NCBI GenBank assembly: GCA_009746045.1
Contig: RPFO01000670.1
Span: 822,454 to 886,453, forward strand
Reading direction: 5' to 3'
DNA: 64,000 bases
Source: Mesostigma viride
Lineage: Eukaryota > Streptophyta > Mesostigmatophyceae > Mesostigmatales > Mesostigmataceae
Of this stretch, positions 9,851-20,143 are shown piece after piece (positions within the stretch are counted from its first letter, which is position 1; each line of letters begins with the position of its first letter). The notes under the pieces are model-generated. The model searched no databases, was not told the origin of the DNA, and saw nothing but the letters and a program-made list of their open reading frames with translations. The translations under genes and the position numbers were made by a program.

Positions 9851-9917
9851 TGTCCCCATTGGGGGACCACGGAGGCTAAACAGGTGGGGATGTGATAAGT
9901 AACTCGCATATTCTCAC

Positions 9918-10093
9918 CTTCCATACAAGAACCTTGTTTTCCAGCAGGCTGAAGAGCATGACAGGCGTCTATGAGCTCGCCAGCTCCTTGCAACGGTGAT
10001 GCCGCTCCCAGGCAGCTAGGGTCCTTGACTACGCAATCTAGAATGTCTACCGTGTGAAAACCTCCATACAGGAAGCGTAGCAAAGCCAGATAA
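9918..10093 (-). CDS. candidate host-gene exon, product unknown
   Basis: A 176-bp minus-strand stretch with coding character: it begins after an acceptor-like GGGCAG (forward 10,094-10,099) and ends at a canonical donor GTGAGA (forward 9,912-9,917). The frame (LALLRFLYGGFHTVDILD..., SPLQGAGELIDACHAL) has no stop and ordinary protein composition, unlike the neighbouring repeats. The predicted helices would suit an alpha-solenoid protein, but I do not recognise it. More candidate exons on the same strand lie at 14.5-16.2 kb and 24.4-25.0 kb. Whether they form one gene cannot be decided here. Confidence 0.4.
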
Positions 10094-10099
10094 CTGCCC

Positions 10100-10885
10100 G
10101 ATCAATTCTGGGTAGCTTTAGGAAGCATGGCATACGCAGCGTAAGGAAAACCATTGAAAGCTGCGGAAAATCTGATAGCACAACTGCAACAAGTGGAGAA
10201 CAAAATAGCAAGAAAAACCCAGAAACGGCGCAAAAAGTTTCATGCCAGGTTCATTAAGAGCGCAAACAGACTGGGCGGTGACATGCGGCATATCAACGTA
10301 CCACGGCCGGCATTATTTCCTATACCCAGGCGCGCAAGAAAAGCCAGCCAGCCATGGATGGATTAACCGCGGATCGCGCAGGCCTGAACGAAATCATTTT
10401 AGAAATGACAGGAAATGGCCGCAGATCGAAGATGCTTAGGTTATTTTCATGGTGTCCGTTACTAAACGGCTCTTGCTGCATCAAAAAAACCCACGAATAT
10501 CGAGTTCTACCGTCGCAGGCACACATGCTAGATTATTCATCGCGGCCAAATTGTTGGATGAGACCCCCGTGCAAATCTGTACCAACAAAGGCAGCGAATT
10601 TGCAAATAGCGCAGATCTTGCTATGAAACATCATAATAGAACATCACTTTTAACCATCGGCTTAATTTTTTCGCCTGTCGCCCGCCGGAGTAGCCATATT
10701 TTAACGGAACGCACGTCGCCATGGCCACCTCCGCACGGTGCGCGCACTGTGCACCACAATTTCAAAATAAGATCGCGTCGAATTGTGAAAGTTCAGACGG
10801 GTCAGTACTTAGTAGAGATACGAAATCTGTGGCTTCAAATCGTTGCCCTGTCGTTCTGGCATCCTAGCCGCGCAAAACGTAAAAA
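10100..10885. other. no recognisable gene
   Basis: Unique, moderately AT-rich sequence with short open frames only (the longest about 170 codons at 10,449-10,961, running into repeats). No domain, repeat or RNA motif seen. Confidence 0.4.
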
Positions 10886-10887
10886 AA

Positions 10888-11025
10888 ACGCGGAAAATAC
10901 GGCATTATACGGTATTATGCGTCATTATGCGTCATTATGCGCTAAAACGTATTACGTATGAAAAATTATACGCTAAAAACCAGCGCATAACGTATTATAC
11001 CGTATTATACGGCGTATGATCTCAC
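10888..11025. repeat. TATACGG/CGTATTA-rich quasi-palindromic repeat
   Basis: Words such as GGTATTATGCG, CATTATGCG and ACCGTATTATACGG occur in both orientations and can fold on themselves. The same vocabulary flanks Copia E (48,057-48,114 and 55,938-55,985), so this is a dispersed repeat family with no coding capacity. Confidence 0.5.
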
Positions 11026-11028
11026 ACT

Positions 11029-11700
11029 GATTGGTCCTGCCCAGTAGCAGGAGTTAACGTAAAGGACTGTGTTTCCTTGTTATTAATAAAGGCAACTTCC
11101 TGCAAGAACCATGGCGGAATTCGTGGCATTCTCACCCTCACAACTGCAGGTCACCCTGTTATCATGCTGTCAGTAGTAATTCACTAGGAGTTAATTTTAC
11201 GGGGCGTAAACGCCCCGGTTGAGGTTACCGGGGCGGTTACTGGCCAGTAACCATGTACGTTTAAGGTTACCGGCCAGGTTACCGGCCGGTAACCCGGAAT
11301 GCAACAGACTAAATACCGGCCGGTAATGGTTACCGGGCGGTAATAGTTACCGGAACGTTTACTGGGCGGTAACTTTTACCGGAGCCGTAACCATGCCCGT
11401 AACCTATCTGGGTTACGGTCATGGTTACGGCCCAAGTAGAAGTTACCGGGCGGTAAACTGGTGTGGTTACGGGACCAGTTCTGAGAACCGGGATGGGTTA
11501 CCGGCATGGTTACGGGACCAGTTCTGATAACCGGGCCTGGCTACTGGCCTGGTTACGGGTCCGTCAACCGTCCCGTGACCTGCAGTAGTTACGGCCCAGT
11601 AGTTGACCCTGGCTACTGCGGTGGTTACGGGGCCGGTTATGCCCCAGTAATAATAGTAACCCATGCCTACAACGCAGCCTGTCCGGGTTATGGCCCCGGA
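11029..11700 (+). repeat. dispersed repeat X, copy 1, with GGTTACCGG array
   Basis: Starts at ATTGGTCCTGCCCAG and contains CAGGTCACCCTGTTATCATG and CACTAGGAGTTAAT, then about 500 bp of degenerate GGTTACCGG / GGTTACGGG words. A second copy lies inverted at 25,450-26,440. Each copy lacks the insertion found in the other: the 94-bp mini LTR here, the 592-bp MITE there. They therefore serve as each other's empty site. Confidence 0.75.
11052..11145 (+). mobile_element. 94-bp mini solo LTR related to Copia E
   Basis: Begins AGTTAACGTAAAGGA and ends CCCTCACAACT, flanked by perfect 5-bp direct repeats GCAGG (11,047-11,051 and 11,146-11,150). It consists of the first 15 bp and about the last 79 bp of the 617-bp E LTR, including AATAAA (11,085-11,090), so about 520 bp are missing inside. 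The inverted paralogue of its target at about 26,400-26,440 has a single GCAGG and no insert. The target duplication shows that it integrated through LTR ends. Whether it was already short at that time or shrank later is open. Confidence 0.85.
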
Positions 11701-12425
11701 TTCTAAAATGCATTGACCCCGGCTATGGTGAGTGGCTTGCATGATATGGTGCTTTTCAAGATGCATTTTTGAATTAGGCATTTCATTAAAATGTTTAAGA
11801 AGTCATTAATAATCAATTGCACGAATCACTTCCATCCGATGTTGTCAACGTGGGCTTCATGATGAAATCGTGGAGATGACGCACATGAAGTTCACGGAAC
11901 ATCTTAGGTAATAAATTAAGCCGTTACGGCAGTAGAACCTTGGCCGATGAGGGTGGCGTCTTGAAGCTGTTGTCACCCTCAAGTCCGCTCGGCCAGGGGT
12001 AATCGCCCATGTTGATTTGAAAGGTACCGCCGTCCATATGGCGGCTCCGCTTTTGGTGCGAGTTGACCAACTTCCCGTCTTAATCATTCCGGATTGCCTG
12101 CAGTTCATTCCGCCTTTGTCCAAGTAAGACAGCAACTGTCACGCACTCATAGAAAACGCGAAATGCCCCGAATGCAGTTACGGCCATACGGTAGCGAGGA
12201 ATAGCAGTTGAAATTTCTAGTACACAGGCAACTAGTAAGAAAAGGGACGATGCGTGCACCACCACCAATACGTACGTGCATCCCTCTCTTGAAAATGACA
12301 GCATCTTCCATGCCGTCCAAGAAAAACGCAACGTATTTAACATGAACCCGAATGCAGTTACGGTTGTAGACTAGTGAGGACTGGCAGCTGAAAGTTCTAG
12401 TTGATGGGCTGAGAATAAGGAAAAA
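11701..12425. other. intergenic, one internal duplication
   Basis: No supported gene. A segment of about 90 bp (CGAATGCAGTTACGG... to ...GATGCGTGCAC) occurs at about 12,170-12,255 and again, diverged, at about 12,350-12,440. The second copy leads into the minisatellite. Confidence 0.45.
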
Positions 12426-12429
12426 AATG

Positions 12430-12970
12430 ATGCGTGCACTCACCTACCCTATTACGTCCCTCCCATGGCAAGGAACCAGCAAAACCACCCACATACCCTG
12501 TTGTGTCCCTCCCTTGACAAGGAACAAGCACGTGCACATGCCCCACCCCACATGCATGCCTCCCTTGACAAGAATCGAACGGGCACGTGCACCCACCTAC
12601 CCTATGTGCACCCCTCCTTTGACAAGGAACAAGCACGTGCACATGCCTACCCCACATGCATGCCTCCCTTGACAAGAATCGAACGAGCACGTGCACCCAC
12701 CCACCCTGTGTGCACCCCTCCTTTGACAAGGAACAAGCACATGAACTCACCTACACTACGCGCGTCCCTCCCTTGACAAGGAATAGGCACGTGCATATGC
12801 CTACCCCACATCCATGCCTCCCCTGACCAGTAACAAGCACGTGCACCCACCTACCCTACGTGCATCCCTCCTGTGACATGGACTCTACCCCACATGCGTC
12901 CCTCCTTTGACATCGAACAAGCACGTGCACCCACCAACCCTATGTCCGCCCCTCCCTTGATAACACAACG
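12430..12970. repeat. minisatellite, about 51-54 bp unit, block 1
   Basis: About ten units built on CCTCCCTTGACAAGGAACAA, GCACGTGCAC and CCCACCTACCCTA. The first clean period is 51 bp, others drift to 54. The same unit in the same orientation forms block 2 at 17,146-17,865. Units differ by several bases, unlike the young 230-bp array. Confidence 0.85.
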
Positions 12971-13244
12971 GTATGAAAGTGCCAAAAACCTACCTTATAA
13001 GCCCTACATGGAACAGATTAAGTCCAAACATGCTAGATATGTGCAGGCAGCATGTTTGGGACACCAATAGAAGGAATTGAACTTTCCAGATTTTTCTGAC
13101 CTCCGTTGGTCTATTTTTGGCACATCTATATTTAGCAAAATTTCAGGTTTTACAATAAACAAATCCCGTATAATATGCAAATAAAGAGCTCCTGGCCTGG
13201 CTGCTTGCAAGGAGACTGATGCTCATGACTACCAACTGTGCACC
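12971..13244. other. AT-rich spacer, nothing recognised
   Basis: Short unique stretch between the minisatellite and the 173-bp satellite. No ORF or structure worth calling. Confidence 0.4.
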
Positions 13245-13965
13245 AGGTCCCATGGTCATCTGACCCCATTTAGTGACAAACTGCCACCAAATGCTAGCAA
13301 AAACGCGCGTTTTTCACGTTTTTCACCACATAATGTTGCAGTTTCCATACAAGATGTGCCCAGTTGAGGCTAGATCTCTGCATGCATGCTTAACATCATT
13401 ATTTTAGACATTGTGAAAAAATTCAGGTCCTTAACACTTCGTTTGGTGACATTTTGCTGACAAATGCTAGCAAAAACGCACGTTTTTCACCTTTTTCACC
13501 ACCATTCATTGCAGTTTCCATACAAGGTGTGAACAATTGAGGCTGGAAATTTGGAGGCAGACTTGAAATTGCTAGTTTAGCCAATGCACAAAAATCCAGG
13601 TCAACCAGGTGTCATTTGATGGCAGTTTGTCAGCAAATGTTACCAAAAGTGCGCGATTTTCGCCTTTTTCGCCACAATTCATTGCAGTTTTCATAGAAGG
13701 TGTGAACAACTGAGGCTGGAAATTTGCAGGTAGACTTAAAATCACTAGTTTAGCCAATGCACAAAAATCCAGGTCAACCAGGTGTCATTTGAGGGCAGTT
13801 TGTAAGCAAATGTTACCAAAAGTGCGCGATTTTCGCCATTTTCACCACAACTCATTGCAGTTTTCATAGAAGGTGTGCTCAGTTGAGGTTGGAACTTCGC
13901 AGGCAGGCTTAAAATCGCTAGTTGAGACAATGCACAAAACTCCAGGTCAATCCGATGTCATTTGG
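13245..13965. repeat. 173-bp satellite, four units
   Basis: The landmark AGGTC(A/C) recurs at 13,245, 13,425, 13,598, 13,771 and 13,944; the last three steps are exactly 173 bp, the first 180. Each unit contains a TTTTTCACC/TTTTCGCC block and CATTGCAGTTT(C/T)CATA. Units are diverged by roughly 10-25 percent by eye, so the array is old. The length is in the range of nucleosome-sized satellites; a centromeric role is not implied by four units. Confidence 0.85.
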
Positions 13966-14500
13966 TTGAGTAATACATGCAATACATGTCAGTTTCGGTT
14001 CTAAGATGCTCACTGATTGAGCAAACCTCCTAAGTGAAATATGGCAAACTCCCATTTATATGGCTTGCTAACTATAAAATCCTTTCATCCATTATGTAAT
14101 ACGACTTTTGTGACATACAAAGAAAATTTTGTTCATCTAAACATTGGCTGGACCCAGCTGGCTATATGCCCAAGTGGCCACGCTGAGGCGATTCCTATTG
14201 AGGGGCTTGCTGAAAATACCACTCGCAGCTGTCACAGGGGCTAGAAGGTCTATTCTACACCCACAGCATGCAAAGTAGACCTAAACCCAACCTGGATATG
14301 CAGCAATCATCACGTACCAGCCGTGAGGGTTGAAAGTCGCTCGGCAGGCGGCATGGCGACGATGCGTTTGCGCACCTTTGTTGTGGCGTCGTTAAGTGTA
14401 AGTAGTGGTATATCCCTTGACAAGGCCTGCCTGCCTGACCTTGTCACACCTCATCCCCCATTCCTCAACTTGCATACCTCATGCTCCTGCCTAGACTCTC
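13966..14500. other. no recognisable gene
   Basis: Unique sequence between the satellite and the first candidate exon of the next cluster. No motif or repeat identified. Confidence 0.35.
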
Positions 14501-14514
14501 AGCCTGGGCCTGCC

Positions 14515-16196
14515 TTGCTGGCCACGAAGCTTCCATGTTGGACGTCCAACTTCTCAGCCAGCATGGTGGCATTAAGTAGCCACTGACAAATCAAGCCCCG
14601 CCCCCTGTTGCTGCCTCAAGGTTTGCCCTAAGCAACTAAATAAACTTGCTTGGCCACTATCATACCTAGCATGAAGTGACCACTGCACAATATCCGTCAG
14701 CTGCCTGGCCACGGGCGTACCACAGTCCACATTAACGCATGCTGCATGAGGCCAACTCTCCATAGCCCTTTCTCATTGTGGTCTTGCTCTTGCTCTTGCC
14801 CTTGCGCTTGCCAACTGTCAGTCATCCTTGTACCTTGTGCCATGCTTCTCCCAGCCATCCTTGACTGTCTCCCAACTACTGCACTTCCTCAGCTAAACTG
14901 TCAAACTAGATCGTGCCTCATCCCATCTCTCATCGCCGTAAGGACCCGAAGTCTGGCTTGCATCTCAGCAATGGTTCGTATGTGCGCCTGTCTTTCTGGG
15001 TGAGTGGCAGTGGCCTTGGAGTAAGAGGCGTTGCGCATGTGCATGTGTGTGTGGTTCTCTTGGCAATTGAACCCTTGCACCCCTGGCATTGTGGATGTAC
15101 CTGAACAAGTCTCGCGTGCAGACACGTGTGTGGTACTCCTACACACAGATCTCGAGTGATTTATCTAGTACCAAATCCGAAAGGCTTGCATCACTCCCCG
15201 GACAGGAGAACTTTTGCGGATGACTGTAGGTGTAAGTTGGCGATGCCATGGTAACCGGAGACGTCCGTCCTATAGTCAGCAAAATTGGTGCGAGAGGTCC
15301 CCAGTTCGATTCCGGTCAGATTCATTTGCAGATCGCGTTTTTCCGCGTTTTCCGCGGCCCGGCACTGACCGCAAATGGTTTTCACCTTTGCGGAGTGTCT
15401 GATCAGAGTATGGCCATGCACACTGCCGTAATGTCGCCAAAATTCTGCCAACATGCATCATAGGAAAATCAGGAGTTGCTGGTAGGCCACAAGAAATGAG
15501 AAAAGAAGTTGCACATACCTATCTGAAGGGCAGGTTTTGGGTTTCTTCATTGGCGCTGGTGGCAGCGTGCGTAGTAATTGGCTCATTTACCCGTGCCCTT
15601 CGCCAGCACGCACAGCCTGAACTGCATGAACGTTGGCGTCCATGATGACGCCCTCGGCTCATCAGTCATGGTGTCACCGTGGGTGATGAAGGCAGCTTGG
15701 GTGCTGGCATGGAAGGCATCATGTGCACTAGGCCGCCATGTGGCCGCAGCACAGGTAGCAGACATAGCCCAGCAATTGACTCTCTCCCTGCTCTCATGGC
15801 ATCACACCCGCTCCACAAACCATGATGAATAGTTTTCATGTACAGGCATGTCCTATACATGCGTCAGGGTAGATGCTTTGTTGATGCGTAAGAGGAATGG
15901 CGTGCATGTATGCAATGGGTTGGATGGACTCATCAAAGCACGCGCTGCCATCAACCGTTAAAGGAGGCCACCCATAACTCTGGGGTTGCCATCAACATTC
16001 TTTCATTTCTTTGCCAATTAAGGGTCAGCCATGCCATGCAAGAAAACTGCCCATATTTTGTACCACGCACAACCATATATAACAAAGCAGCAGCTTTGTT
16101 ATCCATAGCCTTGACTGCGTCGACATCAATGTTGTCATCGGCGGCAATGGCCAGCCAGCCGGCAATAGCTTGCACGCAACCCAGCACGGCCTCTCC
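14515..16196 (-). other. cluster of candidate host-gene exons, product unknown
   Basis: Several minus-strand blocks read like spliced exons. About 16,080-16,196: after TTAG, frame with AGWLAIAADDNIDVDAVKAMD. About 15,591-15,660: frame VIMDANVHAVQAVRAGEG, ending at a GTAAATG donor. 14,907-14,995: after CCCAG, frame ERQAHIRTIAEMQARLRV, coiled-coil-like. About 14,666-14,750: frame DCGTPVARQLTDIVQWSLHA, ending at a GTATGA donor. About 14,515-14,582: frame NATMLAEKLDVQHGSFVASK. Exon phases could not all be reconciled and no domain is recognised. This may be a real gene with long introns or a decayed copy. A tRNA-like/SINE-like insert at 15,190-15,470 lies between the exons. Confidence 0.35.
15190..15470 (+). 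repeat. possible tRNA-derived SINE remnant
   Basis: GGTGCGAGAGGTCCCCAG is followed by GTTCGATTCC at about 15,302-15,311, which matches a tRNA B box / T-psi-C loop. An A-box-like TGGCGATGCCATGGTAACCGG segment (read in two pieces) lies about 60 bp upstream. The T stem does not pair well, so this is not a functional tRNA. The reverse strand translates to the NRTGDLSHQ-type peptide often seen opposite tRNA-derived SINEs. Only one copy is in the window, so the SINE call is tentative. Confidence 0.35.
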
Positions 16197-16199
16197 CTA

Positions 16200-17145
16200 A
16201 CATCCGTGTGAAGAATTGCTTCTTGATATTCCTAGTCTCTAAACTAGGCTGCACATCGCTCGTGTGAGGAAACAGCTCGCCATCAAACCGTCGCTCGCTG
16301 AATGGCGCACTTCCCGTAAAATAGGAGTACGATGACACAAAGGGACTCGGAAGACGGGGAACTGGTACAACATTCGTCCGCGAAAGGCCAGGGCTTCGTC
16401 AAGGAGTGAATTGGCACCTAGATATGAATATGAGAACGTACCGCTAGTCGATAACCATGACTCTCTTGCAATTGAGGTCTGTTTCGCACACCCCGCAGCA
16501 GAAATTCGTTGCGGCATGCACCTGCTGGCATGCAGGTTGTGCATGTCGGGAGGTTAATAACAACCCCGACGCCGTGGGCGTCGTTAGTGCCAAGAAAGCT
16601 TGCATTAAACATGACGTTTGGGGCAAACGCGAATATATATGGATTATCGGTTTGCCAAGCCTGACGCAGCCTTGAAATTGGTCGGAATTATGCGGTAGCT
16701 CGGGAAAAAAAATTGCACCGGTATTGAAAAAAGTCGTTCGGTCAAAGTCGTTAGAATTAAAAAATGCGTCGTTTATGATCATAAACTCGATCTTAGGGCG
16801 CACTTCATCGGGAATTTTTTTGGCTGCAGTCAGGTGGGGTCGAGAGAAAATCTGCGACCAAACAGGCACCCACCTGTGAATGACGCAATATGCTGTTCGA
16901 TTCCGCAGAGTTTCTGCCGAAAAAAAAATAATGGTGGACCGAATAACTCCTTAGGAGGATGATCGTAAAATTTCAGCCTTGATAATGCCTTTTTACGCGC
17001 TCAACATCGCCTGCCAGACCGCCATGCCTGTCGCCCGGAATTCGGTCACCGTCGTGCACCCGCACACCAAAATTTGCATTTGGCGCCACTTTTCGGGTAC
17101 CGCTTACGAGGTCGGACTTTGGCGCGGCTCGTACCGTTGTGAAGG
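16200..17145. other. no supported gene
   Basis: Contains an AT-rich minus-strand open frame of 141 codons (16,444-16,869) with no recognised domain and a local inverted repeat around GCATGCACCTGCTGGCATGC at about 16,515. No other feature seen. Confidence 0.35.
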
Positions 17146-17865
17146 TACAAGCATGCCCACCCACCTACCCTACCTGCATCCCTCCCTTGACATGGAACAA
17201 CCATGTGCACATTCCTACTCCACATGCCCCCCTCCTTTGACAAGGAACAAGCATGTGCACTCATCTACCGTACGTGCATCCCTCCCTTGACAAGGAACAA
17301 GCAAGCCCACCCACCTACCCTACCTGCATCCCTCCCTTGACATGAAACAAGCACGTGCACATGCCTACCCCACATGCATGCCTCCCTTGACAAGGAACGA
17401 GCACGTGCACCCACCCACCCTATGTGCACCCCTCCTTTGACAAGGAACAAGCACATGAACTCACCTACACTACGTGCGTCCCTCCCTTGACAAGAATCGA
17501 ACGAGCACGTGCACCCACCCACCCTGTGTGCACCCCTCCTTTGACAAGGAACAAGCACATGAACTCACCTACACTACGTGCGTCCCTCCCTTGACAAGGA
17601 ATAAGCACGTGCACATGCCTACCCCACATCCATGCCTCCCCTGACCAGGAACAAGCACGTGCACTCACCTACCCTACATATGTGCCTCTTGACAAGGACC
17701 AAGCTCGTGCACCCACCTACCATACGTGAATCCCTCCCTTGACAAGGTACACGCATGCCCACCCACCTACCCTACGTGGGCCCCTCCCTTGATAATTAAG
17801 GTACAAGCATGACCAGCCACCTACCCCGCGAGCCTCCCTACTTTGACAAGGAACAAGCACGTGGG
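17146..17865. repeat. minisatellite, about 51-54 bp unit, block 2
   Basis: About thirteen units of the same CCTCCCTTGACAAGGAACAAGC / CACGTGCAC(C) family (quoted in two parts) as block 1 at 12,430-12,970, in the same orientation. Some sub-blocks match block 1 closely, for example the run near 17,455-17,650. This suggests that the intervening 4.2 kb was inserted into, or duplicated with, one ancestral array. Confidence 0.85.
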
Positions 17866-18880
17866 CCCGCTAGCATGGCAGCAAGGAAGACATTACACTA
17901 ACATGGCATGGCCAAAGCAAAAGAGACAGAGAAGTCAATGGAGAGAGAGCTCCTAAGAACTCCTAGTAAAATTGGCAACCATGGAGGGCAAAAAACGTTC
18001 AACAACTTACGAAGGGCATCGGCACATACACAGAAGCCCAGGTGTGCCAGGTGTAAAATAAGCGAGATTGAAGTGTCGCCTACCTCGTGGGAGACTTTTG
18101 GTATCTGGTAAACAATGAAAGCGAGTGGAAAGATGGACAACGTGAAAATAACATACAATCGACTGCAATGCATGCAAAGAGGACAGAATCAGTAATAAAG
18201 CGCGCTGCATTCAGGCAGCGCTGAGCAATTGAACGGTGAACAATTTAATCCGGAACGCATTGTCTACGCGACTCGATGCGACTAAACGTGGCATGCATAC
18301 GCGGCCGCTGACTGAAGACATTGTGTACCTGGCTCAGCAAGGTGCGCTTGCAGCCGCTTTCTTAAATATGCCGCAGGCGCACGATGTAACGAATTGAAGT
18401 TTGCATGTAGTAACAAAGGCAAGAAAAGCGGTGTAGCTGGCTACCGACTACGCCATAGTAAGCTGTATCGGAGTTGGCGCTGCCGATGGCTGGAAACGGA
18501 TGACCGAATCATGCTAAACTGGGGCTCCAAAAGGGCTTGTCATGCATCCTAGTGCGCCTTTTGCTTTTTTTTCTTCAAGCATCGTGAGCATGCGGGTTTA
18601 GGGGGGCGCATATTCTTTCACCACTATCAGTCGGCTGGACTGCAATCGGCATAGCCAGCGCAAGGTGATGCAAGGGCAGGCAAACTTTACCAGCTCGTTC
18701 AAGGCTCGTTGATGAAATTCAAACATCTAGGCGGCGCGTCTGCAACGGCTCATCGCAATTCGAATTCGCAAGCAGAACCCTCGTTACACGTGGCGCATTG
18801 CAGAGATCTGCTTCGGGCGGCTTGGCGTATCTCACTGCGTCGTGACTCGAGTACATAGTCAGCCTAAGTACTCTGGGGGC
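17866..18880. other. no recognisable gene
   Basis: Unique sequence with only short, non-coding-looking open frames. No repeat or motif supported. Confidence 0.35.
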
Positions 18881-18884
18881 CTCG

Positions 18885-19775
18885 AGTTCGGCAGTCCCCT
18901 ATTCGGAAATCCCGGATCATATGTACTCCACATCATATGTGCCGAGTCACATATGTGCGGATCATATGTGCCGAGTCGAAATATTTGTGGATTTCTATGT
19001 TTGGCGGAGGCCGGGTAGGCCAAGTCGAAATAGGAATTACGGCCTGAGGCTGGGAATAGCCGTCGGAGTCGTAATTAATCGAGTCACCTCGGTAACGAGC
19101 GGTGTGTGCGGAATGCCGGATTTCCCCACGCGGCCCAATTTTAGTTAAGTAATGCAATACGCATTACTTTTGCATAATTGCAAGTATGCAAAAGTAATGC
19201 GTATTGCATTACTTAACTCTATGTACTCTTGGAGTACATAGTGTGCCACCCTATGTACTCTTGGAGTACATAGTGTGGAGTACATAGTCACTCCTTCCTA
19301 TGTAATACGGGCGTGTCTCACCGCGTCGGCAGTCCCCTATTCGGAAATCCCGGATCATATGTACTCCGGACTAAGTACTCTTGGAGTACATAGTGTGCCA
19401 CCCTATGTACTCTTGGAGTACATAGTGTGGAGTACATAGTCACTCCTTCCTATGTAATACGGGCGTGCCTCACCGCGTCGGCAGTCCCCTATTCGGAAAT
19501 CCCGGATCAATGGATCATATGTACTCCGGACTATGTACTCTTGGAGTACATAGTGTGCCACCCTATGTACTCTTGGAGTACATAGTGTGGAGTACATAGT
19601 CACTCCTTCCTATGTAATACGGGCGTGTCTCACCGCGTCGGCAGTCCCCTATTCGGAAATCCCGGATCATATGTACTCCGGACTATGTACTCTTGGAGTA
19701 CATAGTGTGCCACCCTATGTACTCTTGGAGTACATAGGGTGGAGTACATAGTCACACCTTCCTATGTAATACGGG
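18885..19775. repeat. tandem array of short hairpins (CTATGTACTC/GAGTACATAG)
   Basis: Units of about 153-160 bp are marked by CAGTCCCCTATTCGGAAATC at about 18,891, 19,331, 19,481 and 19,645. Each unit carries two copies of CTATGTACTC-TTG-GAGTACATAG, a perfect 10-bp stem with a 3-base loop, plus further GAGTACATAG half-sites and CATATG words. About eight such hairpins lie between 19,219 and 19,760. Confidence 0.8.
19143..19218. repeat. 76-bp perfect foldback, 34-bp arms
   Basis: AGTTAAGTAATGCAATACGC... pairs perfectly over 34 bp with ...GCGTATTGCATTACTTAACT around an 8-base loop. It sits where the hairpin array begins. Flanks (ATTTT / CTATG) do not form a target duplication, so mobility is not shown. 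The AGTTAA/TTAACT ends recall the LTR ends of the Copia elements here, perhaps by chance. Confidence 0.7.
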
Positions 19776-19779
19776 GGTG

Positions 19780-20000
19780 TAATCATATGTAATCATGTGT
19801 AATCATCGGTAAAAATCGGTAATCATTTGTCCTTTTTTGGTAATCATGTACGTGTAATCATGTGTAATCATGTGTAATCATCGGTAAAAATCGGTAATCA
19901 TTTGTCCTTTTTTGGTAATCATGTACGTGTAATCATGTGTAATCATGTGTAATCATCGGTAAAAATCGGTAATCATTTGTCCTTTTTCGGTAATCATTTC
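19780..20000. repeat. 75-bp tandem repeat, three units
   Basis: GTAATCATGTGTAATCATCGG and GTAAAAATCGGTAATCATTTG recur with CATCGG at 19,804, 19,879 and 19,954, a 75-bp period. Within each unit GTAATCAT itself repeats four to six times. Non-coding. Confidence 0.85.
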
Positions 20001-20143
20001 GGTCAGGGTCACGTGTGCTTGTCTGCATGATCGATCGTCCAGACAAGCTGCACTGCCCCCAAGACCCTAAGTTACACAAGATGATGTTGTTGGGTGTTGA
20101 AATGGAACAACGAAGGTCGAAAGCCTGCGCTTAATGTAAATTA

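Noticed and set aside
16444-16869. 141-codon minus-strand gene
   Set aside because: AT-rich, no domain, no supporting context; below the level for a gene call.
12430-17865. 51-54-bp repeats as CRISPR arrays
   Set aside because: Whole units repeat with drift and no spacer/repeat division; eukaryotic context.
19143-19218. Mobile foldback with AGTTAA ends
   Set aside because: No target duplication at its borders; kept only as a structural repeat.
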